This document shows, piece by piece, positions 27,189 through 29,423 of a DNA stretch of 29,423 nt (positions are counted from its first letter, which is position 1; every line of letters begins with the position of its first letter). The DNA lies in the NCBI GenBank assembly GCA_003427395.1, contig BFEA01000180.1, positions 391,370 through 420,792 of the forward strand, read 5' to 3'. This stretch comes from Chara braunii. Its lineage: Eukaryota; Streptophyta; Charophyceae; Charales; Characeae. The translations under genes were made by a program, and so were the position numbers. The notes under the pieces were generated by a model. That model saw only the letters and a program-made list of their open reading frames with translations, did not search any database and had not been told where the DNA came from.

Positions 27189-27840
27189 ATCCCGCCGAGA
27201 ACCGTTCGGAATCGCGCGGGATAAGCGTTTCCCATCCTTCTCCTTCCCTCACTTTTCCATAGCCCAGCACACTGATTATCCCACTATCCTCCTAATCTAA
27301 CATCCTGACGCTAGACTAATCGTGCCACCTGACTCGCCATGATAAAAAACACAAGGAATGATCCTTTAGTCGCCCGTTTCTGTCAAGAAATGGGCGCAAA
27401 ATTGTCCCTCCGCCTTTCTGCCATTCTAACTTCCGCTATCCCCCCCGCAACACTTTTCCCTTCCACCTCCTTCTACGTTCCACCTACCACCAATCTAACC
27501 CCACCAATCGCTTCGCCTTACCTTAAAACCCCAGAAACGATCTCTGGCTCGCCCGATTTCATCCAAGGATCGGGCGAGCACCACACCCTTTGCTCCGCCA
27601 TAGCCGTTGCCTCCGCCATATCCCAGCGCAGTAGTTTTCAGTACTACTCGCCCTCTACTAACTTTCTCACCGAATTGACTTCACGAGCACGCTCGCAATG
27701 CTCGAAAACCTCCATCTCGGTCTTTCCCCCGCCTAAATCCGACAAGAAACGGGCGGGCTACGCGCTCACCCCGCCATGCTACCATCACTCCCGCCACCTT
27801 CGCTATCAAACGCACCCGGCGCCATATTACGGCCGGGTTC
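27189..27840. repeat. About 180-bp array anchored by GC-rich hairpins
   Basis: Hairpins start at 27189 (ATCCCGC/GCGGGAT), 27371 (11 bp with one G-T, loop GTCA), 27547 (11 bp perfect, GCTCGCCCGAT/ATCGGGCGAGC) and 27728 (CCCGCC/GGCGGG), spacing 182, 176 and 181 bp; a further one stands at 27814-27820/27832-27838. Between them are diverged C/T-rich spacers. The 309-codon frame over this area follows from the scarcity of stops in such sequence. Confidence 0.65.
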
Positions 27841-29063
27841 GTCCGTCCTTCACTGCGCCCATACTTCGCGTGCCCGCTAATTCCCTACCTTGGCACTCTG
27901 CTGCCTGCTCCGCTCTTCCCCCGGATCCGTCTTCCCTGTGCAGCGCATCCCCTGTAGCTTCGCCCCGCCTGGCTCCTCATGCCCGGCGCCCGCCACCTCT
28001 CCAGTTTCATACGTACCTGGCGCCCAGTGCGTCCCGGTTCCTTCCCTTGCCTCCGTTCGGCTCCGGCCGGCAGCAGCCGATCACACGGCCATGCGCAAGA
28101 CTGCCCGGCGAGTCGAGGGCTCTCGGGGCGGGGAACACTACCAACGACTCCACTAGTCCGTCGCCCCTATACCCAAGTCCGACAACGGTTTGCACGCCAG
28201 TATCGCTGCGCCCCCCCCCCTTTCCGAACTCCCCTGGCGCCACCCGCGTCCAGGTTCACTCCAAGTAGCTCTTCGTAGGGAGCCAGACGGTAATTAATCA
28301 GCCGGCCCGCTCGTCACTCCGTAGCCCGTCGCCCCCTTGGTACCCCGCCCTCACTACTTCACTCCCGACATCCTCTGCACCCGGCGCAGGTCCCCTCCCG
28401 GTTCATCCCACCTTTGCTCTAGCACCCGTCACTCGACCTTTCACTGCATGGCCCGGTAGTATCCCCGACCGCGGCCCTTCTGAGTCTGAACGGCCACTCG
28501 CAGTGCAGACCCCCCCCTCGAATGGTATGGAGCATAGGCTTCCTTCATGCTCCTAAGGGGAGGGGACCTGCGGGGTGACACAGTGACTGGCCCTTCGACG
28601 ATGGCCCAGCCTTGATGCTACCGGCCAAACCCCGGCTGGCACCGCCCACCTGCTTCAGCAGGTATCACCCCGCTGGTGGGTGCCGCTCCCGCACGTTCCC
28701 TCGTTGGTCACACCTGGGGTTCCCTATAACGCTATATAGGGCCAACTTCGCCATAGTCACGGAAACAAACTGCAGGCACACCCCAGGCGGTCCCACAAAT
28801 ACAATACACCCCCACGAGACCTCACCGAACCCGAAACATAGGTCATATACATCCAGCATTACCGGCCCTTTTGCCCCAGGTACGATTACAATCCCAAACT
28901 TTGACAGTGTTGCGCTCTCTCAGCAACGGCGTGGTAAGGACCTCCGCCGGCTTATCGCACCCACAGAACCTTCAAACGGGACCCGAACTCCAGGTCTCGG
29001 CTGCCACGACGGTTTTACGTCTGGCGCCTCGTCCCAGCCAACGGCATGCCGGAGCATAACAAA
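27841..29063. other. GC-rich gene-free stretch with further hairpins
   Basis: Stems at 28529-28535/28547-28553 (7 bp, nested in a C-run/G-run pairing), 28648-28653/28658-28663 (6 bp, loop TTCA) and 28722-28728/28735-28741 (7 bp). Plus-strand frames are Pro/Ser/Arg-rich and carry no motif. Confidence 0.5.
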
Positions 29064-29423
29064 AAATTTGGCAGCGCTTCCCGTAGGAAAAGTGGCTTAC
29101 CAAGATTTATACAAGACCAAAGTATAACGAAAGATCCCAGAAAATGCAGAAATCGATCGAAGTAAAATAAACTTAACTCAGAAAATGCAGAAATTGAAAC
29201 TAACTCCTATGGCTCTAACACGTGGCGAGCAACTAAAGCAACTACCTATCAACTGAAACTCAGACTAAGCAGCGGCATCACTTGATCACATGCAGGCCAA
29301 ACCACAAAGGTAAATACTCTCACCATCCCCAAGTCAACTTAGCAAACAATAGTTCATAGTCTTTCAATGATTTATCCCCTTATACCCAACTTACATAGGG
29401 CATAAAGCTAGACCACCCAAACT
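29064..29423. repeat. Right copy of the 360-bp direct repeat, cut by window end
   Basis: Same orientation and order as 22254-22611. It begins abruptly inside what is unit 5 of the 120-bp array and ends in the loop of the constant-loop hairpin (stem GCTAGA at 29407-29412). The left junction at about 29060 is therefore a real boundary of insertion or rearrangement. Confidence 0.9.

Noticed and set aside
27339-28268. 309-codon plus-strand frame, the second longest on the plus strand
   Set aside because: Pro/Ser/Thr-rich, no domain, covers the hairpin array and C/T-rich DNA where stops are rare; frames in other phases are also open.

Overview
The window looks like repeat-dense nuclear DNA of a green plant or alga. 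I see no host single-copy gene, tRNA or rRNA gene. The recognisable coding matter is LTR-retrotransposon debris of the Ty3/gypsy type. The intact plus-strand gag reminds me of gag proteins from the charophyte alga Chara; that is memory-based and moderate to low in confidence.

Layout. 1-4025 (minus strand): a decayed gypsy element read right to left, gag, linker, protease, linker, reverse transcriptase, with stops, frameshifts and damaged motifs. 4026-4604: a 262-bp near-perfect inverted repeat (10 mismatches by eye) beside the gag start. 4343-8895 (minus strand): a head-to-tail series of at least seven diverged copies of a small protein family I do not recognise, several broken by TGA at likely Trp codons. 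A tRNA-Asp-type primer binding site at 7106-7122, with a candidate LTR edge at 7127, lies inside this series. 8896-15300: mostly non-coding; it holds a 105-bp tandem duplication, a Nextera mate-pair junction adapter left in the assembly (12950-12985), a hypothetical minus-strand reading frame and a possible LINE 5' part. 15516-16640 (minus): integrase remnant of another gypsy copy, catalytic Glu replaced by Lys. 16624-17660: LTR-like fragment, GATT microsatellite, AT-rich tract. 17794-20288 (plus): a regular CACGTCA motif array, an intact 507-aa gag with zinc knuckle, and a second open frame in +1.

20711-29423 is different. It has no credible gene but is full of short perfect hairpins in several families. 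The most striking (22595-23322) keeps a near-constant 22-nt loop while the stem changes sequence from copy to copy and stays paired. Two further tandem arrays (about 120 bp and about 180 bp period) are also built around hairpins. About 360 bp of this region recurs at 29064-29423.

Assembly caveats: two single-N joints (7765, 25545) are each flanked by identical 95-bp copies, one adapter chimera is present, and there are scattered Ns at 24111-24372 and 22624. Tandem copy number near these points should not be trusted.
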